DNA of 7,684 nucleotides from Nitrosotalea sp. Its GTDB lineage: Archaea > Halobacteriota > Syntropharchaeia > Alkanophagales > Methanospirareceae. Every line of letters begins with the position of its first letter. The stretch's first letter is position 1. A program made the position numbers and the translations under genes. The stretch spans positions 1-7,684 of the forward strand of contig DYFG01000078.1 of NCBI GenBank assembly GCA_020725315.1. Reading direction: 5' to 3'. The notes under the pieces are model-generated. The model was not told the origin of the DNA. It searched no databases and worked only from the letters and a program-made list of their open reading frames with translations. Positions 6,040 through 7,684 of this stretch are shown in pieces.

Positions 6040-6817
6040 CGTAGAATTTTCACACGTATCAGAAAGCCAGATTACGAGAGCGATAGTAGACGAATTTGCG
6101 AAAGAATTTGAGAGCTACGTGGAGAGCGACGTAATTATAGTAGGCGGTGGACCATCAGGATTGATGGCAGGTAAGGAACTGGCGTCCAAGGGTGTGAAGG
6201 TGGTACTTATCGAACGGAACAACTATTTAGGTGGTGGGTTCTGGCTCGGCGGGTTTTTGATGAAGAAGCTCACGGTGAGGGCACCGGCTGAGAGCATTCT
6301 CGATGAGCTCGGTGTGCCTTATAAGGAGTATAGCAAAGGATTATACGTCGCTGATGCACCACATGCATGCTCGAAATTAATCGCAGCAACCTGTGATGCG
6401 GGCGCAAAGATACTTAATATGGTAAGTCTGGATGACGTGGTTCTGCATAACGAACAAGTGAGCGGGGTCGTAGTAAATTGGACCGCGGTTTCTGCGATTC
6501 CGCATGAAATAGCAGCTATTGATCCTGTTTCATTGGAATCGAAGCTCGTGATAGACGCAACAGGTCACGATGCCTCGGTGGTAAAAAAATTGGAGGAGAG
6601 AGGGCTGTTTAAGACTAGGGGACAGGGGGCGATGTGGGTTGAGAAGTCTGAGAATCTCGTGGTAGCGCATGTCTCTGAACTTTATCCCGGGCTGATAGTA
6701 ACGGGTATGGCTGTTTCTACCGCATATGGGCTTCCACGGATGGGTCCGACCTTTGGTGCTATGTTACTATCAGGGAAGCGAGCGGCGGAAATTGCTATTG
6801 AAAAGCTCAAGCTATAA
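6032..6817 (+). CDS. thi4: Thi4-family thiazole synthase (possible active-site variant)
   Basis: From the ATG at 6032 this is a 261-residue protein of normal archaeal Thi4 length. Thi4 makes the ADP-thiazole precursor of thiamine from NAD, glycine and sulfide. Visible family features are the N-terminal ITRAI-x-x-EF helix, a dinucleotide-binding V-G-G-G-P-S-G motif (37-43), E61-R62, the GGGFW-x-GG loop (67-74), VADAPHACSK (106-115), NWT (149-151), DATGHDA (175-181), YPGL (218-221) and PRMGPTFGAMLLSGK (235-249). In yeast the residue two before the DP of this region is the sulfur-donating Cys; methanogen enzymes have His. Here the segment is IPHEIAAIDP, which places Ala162 there, with His158 nearby. 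The ATG overlaps the hdrA stop by 8 bases, implying translational coupling. A TTG at 6017 is an alternative start that would add five residues. The family call is strong; thiazole synthase activity is less certain because of the site change. Confidence 0.88.
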   Translation: MRSVEFSHVSESQITRAIVDEFAKEFESYVESDVIIVGGGPSGLMAGKELASKGVKVVLIERNNYLGGGFWLGGFLMKKLTVRAPAESILDELGVPYKEYSKGLYVADAPHACSKLIAATCDAGAKILNMVSLDDVVLHNEQVSGVVVNWTAVSAIPHEIAAIDPVSLESKLVIDATGHDASVVKKLEERGLFKTRGQGAMWVEKSENLVVAHVSELYPGLIVTGMAVSTAYGLPRMGPTFGAMLLSGKRAAEIAIEKLKL

Positions 6818-6836
6818 GATGCTTTTATAACGTGTA

Positions 6837-7684
6837 ATGAAAGCCTTAGCATTGTTATCAGGCGGCTTGGATTCGATATTAGCGACTAAGCTTGTCCTTG
6901 ACCAAGGTATCGAAGTCGTGGCAGTGAAGTTTATTCTGCCTGTGACTTCTGGAAAGAGGGATTATGCAGAAGAGATCGCAAAGAAGTTTGGGATACCGCT
7001 GATACAGGTTGCAGTCGGTGAAGAGTACCTCGAGGTAGTGCGAACCCCCAGGTATGGCTATGGCTCGGGAATGAACCCCTGTATAGATTGTCGAATTTAT
7101 ATGCTACGAGAATCGAAACGAATTGCGAAAGAAGTCGGTGCTAAGTTCATCGTCACGGGCGACGTCCTCGGTGAACGACCAATGAGCCAGCACAGGAGAG
7201 CATTAGAGCTCGAGGAGAAAGAAGCAGGCTTGGAAAATCTGATCTTGAGGCCTTTATCCGCAAAACTATTGCCAGAAACGATCCCCGAGCGCGAAGGATG
7301 GATAGACCGAAGCAAACTCCTGGCTATAAGGGGAAGAAGCAGAAAACCCCAGATTGCACTTGCAGAAACGTTTGGGCTGCATGAGGATTATCCATCACCG
7401 TCGGGCGGGTGCCTCTTAACGTACAGGGAATTTGCATCGAAGATCAGAGATTTGTTTGAGCATAAAGAAGAAGTAACGAAGAGAGACATCTCATTACTGA
7501 AAATAGGCAGGCATTTTCGGGTTGCTTCGTCCAAAATCATAGTGGGAAGAAATGAAGAAGAGAATAAGCTCCTTTTGGCGTTGAAGGACCCCGGCGATTA
7601 TGTCTTTGAAGTTCCGGGTTTCGGGAGCCCAATAACGATTTTGGAAGGTTCTAAGAGCAAAGAAGCAATTGAACTCGCGGCAAA
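6837..7684 (+). CDS. PP-loop ATPase of the tRNA-thiolation (MnmA/ThiI-like) type, 3' end outside window
   Basis: An open frame from the ATG at 6837 continues for 282 codons to the window edge without a stop. The N-terminus MKALALLSGGLDS carries the PP-loop ATP-pyrophosphatase motif SGGLDS (residues 8-13). Next come GYGSGMNPCIDCR with C82 and C85, then VTGDVLGERPMSQ, then LRPLSAKLLPETIPEREGW. A PSGGCLLT motif with C192 follows, then a domain containing KIGRHFR and a KIIVGRNEEEN-like stretch. These features match an archaeal/bacterial family usually annotated as tRNA 2-thiouridylase or MnmA-like, in which the enzyme adenylates a tRNA base and Cys residues deliver sulfur. I do not know the exact substrate. 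The gene starts 19 bases after thi4, so it may share the transcript, although no clear Shine-Dalgarno precedes it. Both neighbours handle sulfur chemistry, but a functional link is only suggested by position. Confidence 0.8.
   Translation, partial: MKALALLSGGLDSILATKLVLDQGIEVVAVKFILPVTSGKRDYAEEIAKKFGIPLIQVAVGEEYLEVVRTPRYGYGSGMNPCIDCRIYMLRESKRIAKEVGAKFIVTGDVLGERPMSQHRRALELEEKEAGLENLILRPLSAKLLPETIPEREGWIDRSKLLAIRGRSRKPQIALAETFGLHEDYPSPSGGCLLTYREFASKIRDLFEHKEEVTKRDISLLKIGRHFRVASSKIIVGRNEEENKLLLALKDPGDYVFEVPGFGSPITILEGSKSKEAIELAA

Noticed and set aside
6823..6830. TTTTATAA before the PP-loop gene as an archaeal TATA box
   Set aside because: It lies only 6 bases upstream of the ATG at 6837. An archaeal TATA box is centred about 26 bases before the transcript start, so it could not serve even a leaderless transcript beginning at that codon.

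Overview
The window reads as a piece of an anaerobic archaeal genome. Seven plus-strand genes follow one another with gaps of at most about 19 bases or with short overlaps, and there is no convincing gene on the minus strand. The gene content combines cytosolic heterodisulfide reductase subunits (HdrA, HdrB, HdrC), an MvhD-type [2Fe-2S] protein, an F420-dehydrogenase beta-type subunit (FrhB/FdhB family), archaeal Thi4 and a PP-loop tRNA-thiolation-like protein. This fits methanogens and their relatives. A hydrogenase-free Hdr cluster with a fused HdrA-HdrA protein best suits methane- or alkane-oxidising lineages such as ANME-1/Methanophagales or Syntropharchaeia, or possibly Archaeoglobi. That placement is inference, because no rRNA or other marker gene is present.

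Layout: an AT-rich 59-base stub containing stops, then a 78-residue orphan that matches only the last [4Fe-4S] cluster and tail of an HdrA (60-296). Next come mvhD (300-728), an frhB/fdhB-like gene (725-1786), hdrC (1794-2417), hdrB (2414-3280), a long hdrA made of two HdrA-like halves (3283-6039), thi4 (6032-6817), and a PP-loop protein that runs off the window (from 6837).

Working model: the FrhB-like protein exchanges electrons with F420 (or a related carrier) and MvhD passes them to the HdrA flavin platform. HdrC and HdrB then connect to CoM-S-S-CoB through two intact CCG motifs. No hydrogenase or formate dehydrogenase catalytic subunit is encoded here, so the complex would couple F420, heterodisulfide and ferredoxin by flavin-based bifurcation or confurcation.

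Three observations stand out. First, a 45-base two-hairpin element sits in frame inside hdrA, flanked by a perfect GAGAAT direct repeat; removing it with one repeat copy restores a normal-looking HdrA reading frame. Second, the two HdrA halves have lost complementary sets of cluster cysteines. Third, the Thi4 encoded directly behind HdrA appears to have alanine where related enzymes have the sulfur-handling Cys or His.
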